From: Methanomassiliicoccus sp.
GTDB taxonomy: Archaea; Thermoplasmatota; Thermoplasmata; Methanomassiliicoccales; Methanomassiliicoccaceae
Reading direction: 5' to 3'
Length of the DNA stretch: 64,000 bases
Assembly: GCA_016109435.1 (NCBI GenBank)
Contig: JAEILR010000007.1
Span: 62,001-126,000 of the forward strand
Each line of letters begins with the position of its first letter. The stretch's first letter is position 1. A model generated the notes under the pieces. That model saw nothing but the letters and a program-made list of their open reading frames with translations. It was not told the origin of the DNA and did no database searches. This document shows positions 34,696 to 43,394 of this stretch, piece by piece. The position numbers and the translations under genes are program-made.

Positions 34696-35248
34696 CGAGC
34701 CTTCTCCTGAGTTCTTTAGAGAACGCCTGCACGGCCTTCCCGCGGTGAGAGATACTATTCTTCTCAGTTATTGATATTTCGGCGAAAGTCCGATAAAAAC
34801 CAGACGGCAGGAAAATGGGATCGAAACCGAACCCCCCGGTGCCCGACGGGGAGAGGGCGATGGTGCCCTCGCACCGTCCGGAGGCGGTGAACATCTCTCC
34901 GCCGATGCTCGCCCCGACGCAGCACTCGAAATGCGCCGAGCGGTCCTCCGCCCCGTCGAGGAGCCGAAGAATGCCGTCCATGCCGATGGTCCTCAGCGCG
35001 TAGGACGAGTACACTCCAGGAAAGCCGTTCAGGGGGTGCACGAAGAGGCCGGAATCATCGATGACGATGTTCTCCAAGCCCTTGTCCCGCAGCTGGTCGA
35101 GGCAGGACCGCACGACCTCCTCCAGCGTGTCGGCCTGGATCTCGTCGCAATCCTCGACGGAGTGGACGACCTCGCAGCCCAGGGGAGCGAGCGCCGAGCG
35201 GAACTCTTCCAGCTTGCCGAGGTTGGAGGTGACCAGGGTGATCCTCAG
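34679..35248 (-). CDS. rdgB: XTP/dITP pyrophosphatase (RdgB/HAM1), apparently CTG-initiated
   Basis: A 189-residue house-cleaning nucleotidase that hydrolyses non-canonical purine triphosphates to monophosphates. Motifs: TSNLGKLEEF at the N-terminus, DDSGLFVHPLNGFPGVYSS, GFGFDPIFLP, and SHRGKA at the end. No ATG, GTG or TTG exists near the family start. The only suitable codon is CTG at 35248, which overlaps the bud32 TGA (CTGA), just as ATGA couples other gene pairs here. A purine-rich GGGCGGGGGCGG precedes it. Coupling to bud32 is also seen in other archaea. Confidence 0.88.
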   Translation of the reverse strand: MRITLVTSNLGKLEEFRSALAPLGCEVVHSVEDCDEIQADTLEEVVRSCLDQLRDKGLENIVIDDSGLFVHPLNGFPGVYSSYALRTIGMDGILRLLDGAEDRSAHFECCVGASIGGEMFTASGRCEGTIALSPSGTGGFGFDPIFLPSGFYRTFAEISITEKNSISHRGKAVQAFSKELRRRLDEAQR

Positions 35249-35859
35249 GTGTACCGCCCCCGCCCTTCGATCTCCCTCATCTTCTTGATGACCTCGGGAG
35301 CCCGCTCGAAGTGCTGACCGTAGGATCCCAGGATCACCGGGAACCGGTCGAGGATGGTGGAATGGGCGGACTGGAAACCCTCCTTGAGGAGATGCAGGTC
35401 CACGCCCATCTCCTCCAGCATAGCCCCCCTGGCCCCGAGGGAGAAGTCGATGAACCACATCCGCCCGTCGGCCACGATCATGTTGGAAGTGGTGAGGTCG
35501 CCGTGAACGATGCCCCCGCGGTGCAGCAGGGCGATCAGTCGGCCGATCTCCCGGCACAGCTCATCGACCCTTTCCCCCGACGCGTCGCGCAGCTCGTCCT
35601 TGACCCGACGCCCCCTGATGTCCTCCATGGTGATCTCGGCGGTGACCCCGTCGATGTCGTAGATGATCGGCGTAGGCACCCCCAGCTGCCTGGCCTCGTG
35701 GAGCAGGCGGGCCTCGTTGCGCGTCCTCGACGCCCGGAGGGAGCGGTCCAGGTCGGCGTGCCGGTAGTTCTTGGGCACCCTGCTCTTGATGATGACCTCG
35801 CGGCCCAGCCAGCACCCCCGGCGTATCTCGGCCTCGGCCCCGCGGTGGACGATCTCCAT
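35245..35859 (-). CDS. bud32: KEOPS complex kinase Bud32 (stand-alone)
   Basis: A 204-residue RIO-like atypical kinase of the KEOPS complex, which with Kae1 makes the t6A modification of tRNAs reading ANN codons. Lys25 in EVIIK, the catalytic loop HGDLTTSN (119-126, Asp121) and DFS (138-140) replacing DFG are visible. Many euryarchaea fuse Kae1 and Bud32; here Bud32 stands alone, with the ATG at 35859 giving a complete N-terminus. Kae1 is not in the window. Its stop overlaps the presumed rdgB start. Confidence 0.92.
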   Translation of the reverse strand: MEIVHRGAEAEIRRGCWLGREVIIKSRVPKNYRHADLDRSLRASRTRNEARLLHEARQLGVPTPIIYDIDGVTAEITMEDIRGRRVKDELRDASGERVDELCREIGRLIALLHRGGIVHGDLTTSNMIVADGRMWFIDFSLGARGAMLEEMGVDLHLLKEGFQSAHSTILDRFPVILGSYGQHFERAPEVIKKMREIEGRGRYT

Positions 35860-35910
35860 GGAACGCGAGATGGCATGGGGATAGATAAGGCTTGCAGGAA
35901 GGCGAGATGC

Positions 35911-35944
35911 CAGAAAGAGAAAAGAAGGAGGGGCCGGAAGCCCC
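35911..35944 (-). terminator. Hairpin and T-rich terminator of the Asp/His-rich gene
   Basis: On the minus strand GGGGC-TTCC-GGCCCC (35930-35944) is followed by TCCTTCTTTTCTCTTTC, 18 bases after the stop codon at 35963. Confidence 0.55.
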
Positions 35945-35962
35945 TTGATGGGCCAAGGTCGA

Positions 35963-36532
35963 TCAGCGGCGGGGGCCTGGCCCGCTCCGGTACCCCGGAC
36001 CGTGGCCGTCGCACTGGCGGTCGCGATGGCCGGGCTGGTGGTGATGATCGCCCCTCTCCCCGCAGAGGTCATGGTGCCCTCCCCGGTCAGAGCGGTCGCG
36101 CCCCTCCTGGTCGTGGCATCCCCTGTGCTCCCGTACGTCGGGCTGATCGTCATCTCCGTCGCAGCCCGTCTTGTCCTCGTCGTCCTGCTCCGGCTCGTCC
36201 TCCGTCGGGACGTCATCGTCACCGAGGTCATCGTCCTGGCCGCATCCAGCGTCCGGCACCTCCACCTCGTCATCGCAGTCCGCGGTAGGCTGTTCATCCG
36301 CCTCAGGTTCTCCGCACCCCTCATCGCCCGTGGCGGACTGATGCTCTTCCAGCACGACCGGCACGGAGCCCAGGGACGGCGCCCCCAGCTCGTCCGGCAG
36401 GTTCAGGTCGGCCATGTCCGCGGAAGGGGCCCCCTGCGGCTCCGTTCCCGGCTGCCCCATGTAGAGCACCGCGGTAACGCTGAGAACCATTACAAAGGTC
36501 GTTGCCAGGCTCAGTATGATCTTTCTGTTCAC
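35963..36532 (-). CDS. Secreted Asp/His-rich low-complexity protein
   Basis: A 189-residue protein with a clear signal peptide or anchor (MNRKIILSLATTFVMVLSVT, about 1-25). Residues 60-130 are dominated by Asp and Glu with several Cys. The C-terminal 60 residues are rich in His, Asp, Gly and Arg, with isolated Cys (CDG, GCH, LCG, QCD). This composition suggests divalent-metal binding outside the cell. The start is GTG at 36532, downstream of TATA-like sequence near 36575. It is not a family I know. The low complexity leaves room for a frameshift in the C-terminal half, but the terminator right after the stop supports the reading. Confidence 0.6.
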   Translation of the reverse strand: MNRKIILSLATTFVMVLSVTAVLYMGQPGTEPQGAPSADMADLNLPDELGAPSLGSVPVVLEEHQSATGDEGCGEPEADEQPTADCDDEVEVPDAGCGQDDDLGDDDVPTEDEPEQDDEDKTGCDGDDDQPDVREHRGCHDQEGRDRSDRGGHHDLCGERGDHHHQPGHRDRQCDGHGPGYRSGPGPRR

Positions 36533-36625
36533 TATTAATATCCCCCGTATCTGATGTTATTAGTTGAGCGACCCCCTTATAAATCTTTCTATTTCTAATT
36601 ATTATATATTATAGATATACATGAT

Positions 36626-38416
36626 TTATAATCGGGCGAAGAACTCTTCCACCCTCTCCGCGAGGTCCCCCTCCCGGTCGATCTGGAAGTCGGAGGGAAA
36701 AGCCTTCCTGAACTGGGGGACGAGGTAGCGGTCGTCCATCAGGACCACCGCGGCGCGGTCCGTTTCCGATCGGATGGCCCGCCCCGCCGCCTGCAGCACC
36801 CTAGACACCGCCGGGTATACCTGGACGTACAGGTCGGCCTTGCGGGCGCCGTACCTGGCGCCCATGCGATGGAGCATCGCCTCCATCTCCCTGGAGGGAG
36901 GAGAGAGGGGAAGGCCGACCACGATCACCGCGCTCAGCAGGTTGTCCCGGAAGTCCACCCCCTCGGCGAAGGAGCCGCTCACCGTTGCCAGCAGCATGTT
37001 CCTCCCCTCCCTCAACCGGTGCAGGAGGGCGTCCCGTTCGTTCTTTCCGTGCTCCCGGCGTTCGACCAGGACATTGCGGTCACCGATCATGCCGTTCAGC
37101 ATCTCCTCGGCGTGGCCCATGAACTCGTAGGAGGGGAAGAACGCGGCGACGTTGCCCGGAACTTTGTACGCGCACCTGGCGATCTCCTCCGCTATGGAAG
37201 CGTACATCGCCTGCCCCCGGGAACGGTACCGGGAGGATACCTTGCCGGTGGCCAGCACCAGGCGGTTCTCCTCCGGGAAAGGGGATGGATAGCTGCGGCA
37301 GACCGCGTTCCTCGCTCCCAGCAGGTCAGCGAACATCTCCGGGGGATGCAGCGTGCCGCTCATGATGAGGGCGCAGCGCACCCTGGACAGCACCGGGGCG
37401 GTCACCGGAGAGGGATCGATCAGGCTGACGTGCAGGCGGGCGGGGTCGCCGTCAAGGTACCTCACCGTCACCTCCTCGGGAGCGCTCCAGGCATGCAGGA
37501 AGTCCGCCACGCCCTCCAACCCGTCCTCTCCGGAGGAGGCCACCTCGATCTCCTCTGCCAGCCCTCCGGCGTCAACTCCGCAGGAGGCCTTGAGGGGGTC
37601 GTCCAGGTCGGAGGCCCGTATGTGTTCGGCCCCCTTCTTCACCAGCCGTTCGAACACCTCGCCGATGATGTCCAGGTCCTCGGTGAAGTGTCGGAGCGCC
37701 GACGTTCCCCTTGCCCTTCTGAGGGCCGCGGCGGTCAGGTGGCCGCTGCCGGCCCCCATGACCCTCGACGGGAGGTTGTGGGCCTCATCGATCACCAAGA
37801 TGGCGTCCCCCTCCCGGCGGCCCAGCCGCTGCAGGAGGTTGGGTCCCCGGCCGAACATCTGATTGTAGTCGGCCACGATCACCCTGGCCTCGGACGCCGC
37901 CCGGAGCGCCACCCGGTGGGGGCACAGGCCCGCCCGGAGGCACAGCCGCATCGCTTCCTGGGTGTGCAGAGGGTAGTCGAGCATCAGCCCCTGCTTTCCG
38001 TCAGGGTCCCGGGAGAAGAAGCAGCGGTGGCCCCGGGAGCACGGCACCCGGCCTCCGTTGCGGGCGGCCAGGCACATGTCCTCCCGGGCGATGAGGTCCA
38101 CCACCCCGATGCGCTCCTTCCTCCAGATCGCCCTCAGCGTCTCGATGGCGATGGCATGCTGGCTCTGCCTCGACGTCATGAACAGCACCACTCCCCCGGA
38201 CGCCACCGCGGTCTCTACCGCCGCGGTCAGGGCCACCGCGGTCTTCCCCAGCCCGGTGGGGGCGTGGGCCAGCAGATGCGTTCGGTGGGCCATGCACATG
38301 CGGGCGTCCTCCAGGAACCTCTCCTGTCCCTCCCGGACGACCGGGTGGGGGAACAGGCCCGATGCCTGCCCCTCCGCGTTCTCGTGATCTACCTCGCAGG
38401 CTTCCATGAACAGCAT
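36626..38416 (-). CDS. XPD/Rad3-like (DEAD_2) superfamily 2 DNA helicase
   Basis: A 596-residue helicase. Walker A is APTGLGKTA (52-60), the Walker B box is DEAH (210-213), and the C-terminal motif VI is QAAGRAIRSETD. Cysteines at 115, 126, 132 and 159/165 fit the XPD iron-sulfur cluster region. It is a 5'-3' helicase of repair or replication-fork maintenance. The ATG at 38416 has GGGGTGG at a good distance; seven upstream codons are possible. The spacing of the cluster cysteines is tighter than in classical XPD, and it could be a DinG-like member. Confidence 0.9.
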   Translation of the reverse strand: MLFMEACEVDHENAEGQASGLFPHPVVREGQERFLEDARMCMAHRTHLLAHAPTGLGKTAVALTAAVETAVASGGVVLFMTSRQSQHAIAIETLRAIWRKERIGVVDLIAREDMCLAARNGGRVPCSRGHRCFFSRDPDGKQGLMLDYPLHTQEAMRLCLRAGLCPHRVALRAASEARVIVADYNQMFGRGPNLLQRLGRREGDAILVIDEAHNLPSRVMGAGSGHLTAAALRRARGTSALRHFTEDLDIIGEVFERLVKKGAEHIRASDLDDPLKASCGVDAGGLAEEIEVASSGEDGLEGVADFLHAWSAPEEVTVRYLDGDPARLHVSLIDPSPVTAPVLSRVRCALIMSGTLHPPEMFADLLGARNAVCRSYPSPFPEENRLVLATGKVSSRYRSRGQAMYASIAEEIARCAYKVPGNVAAFFPSYEFMGHAEEMLNGMIGDRNVLVERREHGKNERDALLHRLREGRNMLLATVSGSFAEGVDFRDNLLSAVIVVGLPLSPPSREMEAMLHRMGARYGARKADLYVQVYPAVSRVLQAAGRAIRSETDRAAVVLMDDRYLVPQFRKAFPSDFQIDREGDLAERVEEFFARL

Positions 38417-38505
38417 GACCACCCCGCCTCTCAACATTCGTTGCCACTAACCGTACGCTGCGCCCAGTAAGGTATAAGGACGGACGCCCGACCCTATATG
38501 GGGCG

Positions 38506-39771
38506 ATGGAAGCAGGCGAGGCGCGCAGAAGACAGGGGGCCAGGATCGCGGCCATCCTGTTCGTGACGGTCCTTGCGGCCTACCTTGCCCGGGTCTCCAT
38601 CTCCGTTGCCCTGCCGTTCATCGCCGAGGACTTCGCGTGGACCGAGGAGCAGACCGGAGCGCTGGGCGGCCTGTTGCTGGGGGTGTTCCTGCTGGGATAC
38701 GGCCTGGCCAACGTGCTCATCAGCCCCCTGGCCGATTGCTACGGGCCGAAGAAGGGGTTGCTCCTCGCGGTGCTCTCATGGTCGGTGGTGACCTTACTGA
38801 TGGGCGTGGTGGGCATGATCTACGCGGCGTTCGTCCTCCTGCGAACAACGCTGGGGATGGCCCAGGGAGTGGTCTTCCCCTCCGCCGGGAAGATAACCCA
38901 GGCGTGGACGCCCCCGGAGCGGAGGTCGAGGATGAACGCCATGTACTACTCGGCCATCGCCCTGGCCAACATCCTCTCCCCCCTGCTGCTCATCCCCCTG
39001 ATGATGGCCGCCTCTTGGAACATCATGTTCATCGCCTTGGGGGCCACAGGCTTCGTCCTGCTGGCCCCCATCCTGCTGTGGCTCAGGGATTCGCCGGAGG
39101 GGCCGCCCGATTGCGAGAAGAAGACCCTGAAGGCCAATCTCGACCTCGTTTCCGTCAATCTCAGAGAGGCGGTTAGGATCAGGGGGCTCTTTCTCCTAAC
39201 CCTCGCCCATTCCCTGTGGTCCATCGCCTTCTGGGGTCTCGCCCTGTGGCTGCCCACCTTCCTGATAATGGCCCGGGGCTTCTCGGCCGACGAGCTGGTC
39301 TGGGCCGCCGCCGTCCCCTATGTCGGCTATATCGCCGGCCTCTTCGCCGGCTCGTACCTCAGCGACCGCACCGGCCGGAGGTCCCTGGTGACCGCCTCCT
39401 TCCTGATGGCCGGGGCGGTGATGATGGTGTCGCTGCTGCTGCTCCCCGGGAGGGAGGAGACCATCGTCGCCCTGACCGTGCTGTTCTTCTTCATAGCGAT
39501 ACTCGGTCCCAACGTGGCCACCCTGCTTCAGGGATGCTGCGTTTCCCGCCTGACCTGCTCGGCCACCGGCATCGAGAACGGCCTCTCCAACGGCCTGGGG
39601 GCCCTGGGCCCGGTCGCCGTGGGGGCCATCGTGGCCGTCACCGGCTCCTACGACGCGGCCCTTCCACTGCTCGCCCTGCTCTTCGCCCTGAGCGGGGTGG
39701 CCATCTTCAGGTTCAAGGGTCGGGAGGCGGAAACCTGCCCCGTGCCGGGTCCTAGAGAAAGATTATCATAA
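38506..39771 (+). CDS. MFS transporter (12 TM)
   Basis: A 421-residue major facilitator protein with 12 predicted helices. The first-half motif A is PLADCYGPKKGLLLAVL, and the second-half counterpart is SYLSDRTGRRSLVTA. It has the general look of the anion:cation symporter/sugar-phosphate branch (TxALGGLLLGVFLLGYGLANV in helix 2), but the substrate is unknown. It is divergent from the helicase and 21 bases ahead of radB, so it may be co-transcribed with radB, although an AT-rich TTATCATAATGG lies between. Confidence 0.82.
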   Translation: MEAGEARRRQGARIAAILFVTVLAAYLARVSISVALPFIAEDFAWTEEQTGALGGLLLGVFLLGYGLANVLISPLADCYGPKKGLLLAVLSWSVVTLLMGVVGMIYAAFVLLRTTLGMAQGVVFPSAGKITQAWTPPERRSRMNAMYYSAIALANILSPLLLIPLMMAASWNIMFIALGATGFVLLAPILLWLRDSPEGPPDCEKKTLKANLDLVSVNLREAVRIRGLFLLTLAHSLWSIAFWGLALWLPTFLIMARGFSADELVWAAAVPYVGYIAGLFAGSYLSDRTGRRSLVTASFLMAGAVMMVSLLLLPGREETIVALTVLFFFIAILGPNVATLLQGCCVSRLTCSATGIENGLSNGLGALGPVAVGAIVAVTGSYDAALPLLALLFALSGVAIFRFKGREAETCPVPGPRERLS

Positions 39772-39792
39772 TGGAACACTTTTTTAAACGAC

Positions 39793-40464
39793 ATGGACAA
39801 GCTCCCCTTCGGATGCGGCGCCTTGGACGCCATGCTTGACGGCGGCGTGGAGGCAGGCTGCATGACCCTCCTGTACGGTGAATCGGGCACCGGGAAGACC
39901 ACCCTCTGCCTGCTGCTGGCCAGGGACATGGCGAAGGCCGGGAAGAAGGTCATCTACATCGACACCGAGGGAGTGTCCATGGACCGGCTGCGGCAGATCT
40001 CCGGTCCCGACTTCGAAACGGTGGTGAAGAACATACTGTTCTCGGCCATCAGCAGCTTCGACGAGCAGGAGCGGATGGTGGACAAGGCCATCAAGCTGGC
40101 CCAGAGCAACGTGGACGTGGGGATGATCATCATCGACTCCATCAGCATGCACTACCGGCTGACCAGCCGGGAGGAGGATCGCGGGGACCGTAAGTCCCTG
40201 GCCGGCCAATCCACCAAGCTGACCAACCTGGCGAGGGAGAAGTCCATGGCGGTGGTGGCGACCTCGCAGGTGTATACCGATGTCGATACAGGGACGTTCG
40301 AGGCGCTGGGAGGGCATGCCCTGCATCACAACGCCAAGATGATCGTGCGCGTCGACAAGGCCGGCCCCGGCGGGCGGAGGAGAGCGGTCCTCATGAAGGC
40401 GCGCCACCTCCCCGAGGGGCTGGAGGCGGACTTTCGGCTGACCGCCCAGGGCATCGAGTGCTAG
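39793..40464 (+). CDS. radB: DNA repair and recombination protein RadB
   Basis: A 223-residue RecA-core paralogue of RadA found in Euryarchaeota. Walker A is GESGTGKTT (29-37), Walker B is MIIIDSISMHY, and the loop region contains STKLTNLAREKSM. The N-terminal helix-hairpin-helix domain of RadA is absent, as expected for RadB. It modulates RadA and recombination mediators. The 3' end overlaps the convergent prenyl synthase by four bases. Confidence 0.94.
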   Translation: MDKLPFGCGALDAMLDGGVEAGCMTLLYGESGTGKTTLCLLLARDMAKAGKKVIYIDTEGVSMDRLRQISGPDFETVVKNILFSAISSFDEQERMVDKAIKLAQSNVDVGMIIIDSISMHYRLTSREEDRGDRKSLAGQSTKLTNLAREKSMAVVATSQVYTDVDTGTFEALGGHALHHNAKMIVRVDKAGPGGRRRAVLMKARHLPEGLEADFRLTAQGIEC

Positions 40465-41456
40465 ACCTTGCGGCCCACCGCGAAATCGATGACCCCGCTG
40501 AGGAATGCCCGCTCCACGCTGGGCGGGAGGCACTCCAGCTGATCCTTGGCCCTGGCCGCGTAGTCGGCCGCGGTCTTTCGGGCGTGGTCGATGCTCCCGC
40601 AGTCGTGCAGTATCTGGATGGCCTCCCCGATCTCCTGGGGAGAGGCCTTCTCGTTGCCTAGCGTCTTCAGCAGCTTGGCTCGCTTGGGGTCGGCCTTATC
40701 CATGGCGCTCAGGGCATGCAGCACGATCAGCGTCCGCTTCCCGTTGCGGATGTCGTTCCCCACCGGCTTCCCCAGCGTCTTCTCGTCCCCGGTCAGGGCC
40801 AGGATGTCGTCCCACACCTGGAAGCCCATTCCCATGAGGCGGGCGTAATCTTTCATCCTGGTGATCTGCTCCTCGGTCCCGCCGCCGATGAGCGCTCCGC
40901 CCTCCGCCGCGCACTCGAACAGCACCGCGGTCTTCTTGTATATCATGGCCAGGTAGTCGTCGATGGACACGCTCTCCACTGGCATGTTCTCGAAGTCCAT
41001 GTCATCCTGCTGGCCCTCGGCGATCAGCCACACGGTGTGGGCGGTGATCTTCACCAGCCGGTTGATGTGTTCCGGCGGCACCTCGGAGTCGGTGATGATC
41101 TCGAACGCCCGGGCGAACAGGGCGTCACCGGCGATGATGGCGGTGGGCATGTCGAACAGGACGTGCACCGCCGGGCGGCCGCGCCGCATGCTGTCGTTGT
41201 CCATGACGTCGTCGTGGACCAGGGTGAAGTTGTGGATGATCTCCAGGGCGCAGGCGAACGGTACCGCCTTGTCCTCGGCGTCGCCGACGGCCTGGGCGAT
41301 CACCTTGGCCATCATCGGCCGGAGCCGCTTCCCGCCGGCCACGGGATAGTGCCTCACGGCCATCATCAGCTTCTTGTCGTCCCCGCCCTGGAGGTACGAC
41401 ATCACCTGCCCGTCTATGATCTTCGCTCTCCTGGTTATCTCCTTCATCACATCCAT
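40461..41456 (-). CDS. Polyprenyl (geranylgeranyl/farnesyl) diphosphate synthase
   Basis: A 331-residue all-helical trans-prenyltransferase condensing IPP with allylic diphosphates to make C15-C20 precursors of archaeal ether lipids. The first aspartate-rich motif is HDDVMDND and the second is WDDILALTGD, where the usual fifth Asp of DDxxD is Ala. GKRLRP near residue 43 binds IPP. Product length cannot be assigned with confidence, though GGPP is expected for lipid synthesis. The start is two bases after the fni stop. Confidence 0.93.
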   Translation of the reverse strand: MDVMKEITRRAKIIDGQVMSYLQGGDDKKLMMAVRHYPVAGGKRLRPMMAKVIAQAVGDAEDKAVPFACALEIIHNFTLVHDDVMDNDSMRRGRPAVHVLFDMPTAIIAGDALFARAFEIITDSEVPPEHINRLVKITAHTVWLIAEGQQDDMDFENMPVESVSIDDYLAMIYKKTAVLFECAAEGGALIGGGTEEQITRMKDYARLMGMGFQVWDDILALTGDEKTLGKPVGNDIRNGKRTLIVLHALSAMDKADPKRAKLLKTLGNEKASPQEIGEAIQILHDCGSIDHARKTAADYAARAKDQLECLPPSVERAFLSGVIDFAVGRKV

Positions 41457-41458
41457 GG

Positions 41459-42520
41459 TCAAATCTCCCGCTCGCAACCGGCCCACTCCCCCGTGGCCCC
41501 GGTGATGATATGCTCGGCCCTTCCCAGCTCCCTGACGTCCCTCGAGCCGGTGAGGAACATGGCGATCCTCATCTCCTCGATGATCAGGGCGAGGCGCTCC
41601 TCCACTGCCTTGGACGATTCCAGGGCGTCCCTGAGGACCGCCCTGGCCACGCCCGCGCAGTCCGCTCCCACGGCGATGCCCTTGGCCGCCTGCAGTCCGT
41701 TCTGGATCCCTCCGCTGGCGATGATCGGCAGGCCCACGTCCGCCCACATCACCGACACCGGGGCGGGGATGCCCCATTCGGCGAAGGTATCGGCGATGCG
41801 CTCGCACCTGCGGTCGCCCTTGCGGGCGGCCCTGCACCCCTCCACCTTGGAGAAGCTGGTCCCCCCCGCCCCGGCCACGTCCAGGCCTTGGACCCCGATG
41901 CCCTTGAGGCGCTGGGCGACCCGGCGGGAAATGCCCGCCCCGGTCTCCTTGACGATGATGGGTAGCTCCCTCGACAGTGAGCGTATCCCGTCGTAGCAGC
42001 CCTTGGCCCGGGTGTCGCCCTCGGGCTGGGCGATCTCCTGTAGGAAATTGAGATGGATGGCCAGGAGGTCGGCGTCGATCATCTCCATGGCCTTGTGGGC
42101 ATCGTCCGTCCCGAACGCCCTCTTCCGTTTCTGGGGCACCAGCTGGGGCGCCCCGATGTTGCCCACCTTGAGCGGCACGTCGAAGTCCTTGACGACCTCG
42201 TAGCTCTTCCTCGCGCCCCTCTCCAGGGCAGGTCGCTGGCTGCCGACCCCCAAGCCTATGCGGAGGTTGGCGCAGGCCTCCGCCAGGTTGCGGTTGATCT
42301 TCTCCGCCTCCGGGTACCCGCCGGTGATGGCGGTGACCATGAGGGGACAGGACAACTTGCGGCCGAACAGCACGGTGGAGGTGTCCACATCGTCCAGGTC
42401 GACGTCGGGCAGGGCATCGTGCACCAGCTTGACGTCGTTCCAGTAGTCGTGGGCCGATGCCACGTCCTCCTCCAAGGTAACCATGATGTGCTCTGCCTTC
42501 CTCTGTTCGATGCCCTTCAT
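41459..42520 (-). CDS. fni: Type 2 isopentenyl-diphosphate delta-isomerase
   Basis: A 353-residue FMN-dependent TIM-barrel enzyme interconverting IPP and DMAPP. Motifs are MKGIEQRKAEHI at the N-terminus, the FMN-binding TAITGG, VGSQR, KETGAGIS, DVAGAGGTS, and PIIASGGIQNGLQAAK. The ATG at 42520 is the family start; further in-frame residues are foreign. It lies directly between IPK and the prenyl synthase. Confidence 0.96.
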   Translation of the reverse strand: MKGIEQRKAEHIMVTLEEDVASAHDYWNDVKLVHDALPDVDLDDVDTSTVLFGRKLSCPLMVTAITGGYPEAEKINRNLAEACANLRIGLGVGSQRPALERGARKSYEVVKDFDVPLKVGNIGAPQLVPQKRKRAFGTDDAHKAMEMIDADLLAIHLNFLQEIAQPEGDTRAKGCYDGIRSLSRELPIIVKETGAGISRRVAQRLKGIGVQGLDVAGAGGTSFSKVEGCRAARKGDRRCERIADTFAEWGIPAPVSVMWADVGLPIIASGGIQNGLQAAKGIAVGADCAGVARAVLRDALESSKAVEERLALIIEEMRIAMFLTGSRDVRELGRAEHIITGATGEWAGCEREI

Positions 42521-42521
42521 G

Positions 42522-43292
42522 TCACACCACCACTCTCGTTCCCGGTACCTTCTCACCTTTCAGCGCCGCGGCCAGCCGTCCAGGTGCCAGTCCGTTGATG
42601 ACCATCGAATCCCCGCCGTGGGCGGCGATCCTCAGCATGGTCTCGATCTTCCCGAATATGCTCCCGGTCACGTCGGCGCAGCGCTGGGAGCGGGGCAGCG
42701 AGCTAAGCGTCTCGCGGTCCACTGCCTCCAGCATCCGCGCCTCCGGGTGCACGACGGGATCGTCGGTGAACACCCCGTCGACGTCCGAACAGAATATGAT
42801 GCGACGGGGAGCGAACTCCCGGGCCAGCGATTCCATGAGCTGGTCGCCGGAGCAGATCCCCAGCCCCCGCCTGCTGTCCAGGGCGACGTCCCCGAAGGTC
42901 ACCGGGACCATGCCGAGGTCAAGGTAGCGGCGGAACACGCCCAGCTCCAGGCGGTCGAGCCTTCCCTCGCGCAGCTCCACCAGGGCCGAGGGGGGCAGGG
43001 ACACCGCGGGCAGGCCGCTCCGGTTCAGGGCGGAGGTCACCGCCAGGTTCAACGTCCGGACGTCCTCCATCACCTGGGCCGCGGCCATGAGCTGCGACGG
43101 ATCGTTATACCCGTTCTGCAGCTGGTGGCGGGCGGCGATGACGTGGCCGAACGAACCGGCCCCATGGACCAGGATGACGCTCTCCTCCGAACGGGCGAGC
43201 TCGCCGGCGAGCCTGAAGAGGACATCCTCTCTCAGGGTCCTGTAGTTCATCTTGTCAGTGATGACGCTGCCACCCAGCTTTACCAGCATCAT
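42522..43292 (-). CDS. ipk: Isopentenyl phosphate kinase
   Basis: A 256-residue amino-acid-kinase-fold enzyme that phosphorylates isopentenyl phosphate to IPP, the last step of the archaeal mevalonate route. LVKLGGSVITDK at the N-terminus binds ATP phosphates. The catalytic His is H50 in HGAGSFGH. CSDVDGVFTDDP and GSIFGKIETM are family motifs. It is the first gene of the IPK-fni-prenyl synthase operon. Start ATGATG at 43292. Confidence 0.95.
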   Translation of the reverse strand: MMLVKLGGSVITDKMNYRTLREDVLFRLAGELARSEESVILVHGAGSFGHVIAARHQLQNGYNDPSQLMAAAQVMEDVRTLNLAVTSALNRSGLPAVSLPPSALVELREGRLDRLELGVFRRYLDLGMVPVTFGDVALDSRRGLGICSGDQLMESLAREFAPRRIIFCSDVDGVFTDDPVVHPEARMLEAVDRETLSSLPRSQRCADVTGSIFGKIETMLRIAAHGGDSMVINGLAPGRLAAALKGEKVPGTRVVV

Positions 43293-43394
43293 GGGATGGT
43301 CTGGAGGATGAGGCAGTCAATATAAATAAGGTGCGAAGGTTGAGAACGGCAGACGTCGAACCCGTTCCGTCCAGGCACTACCGGCCGTCGACCT

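Noticed and set aside
35945-36538. 197-codon plus-strand frame opposite the Asp/His-rich gene
   Set aside because: Hydrophobic composition arises from the Asp-rich codons read in reverse; the minus frame has signal peptide, promoter and terminator.
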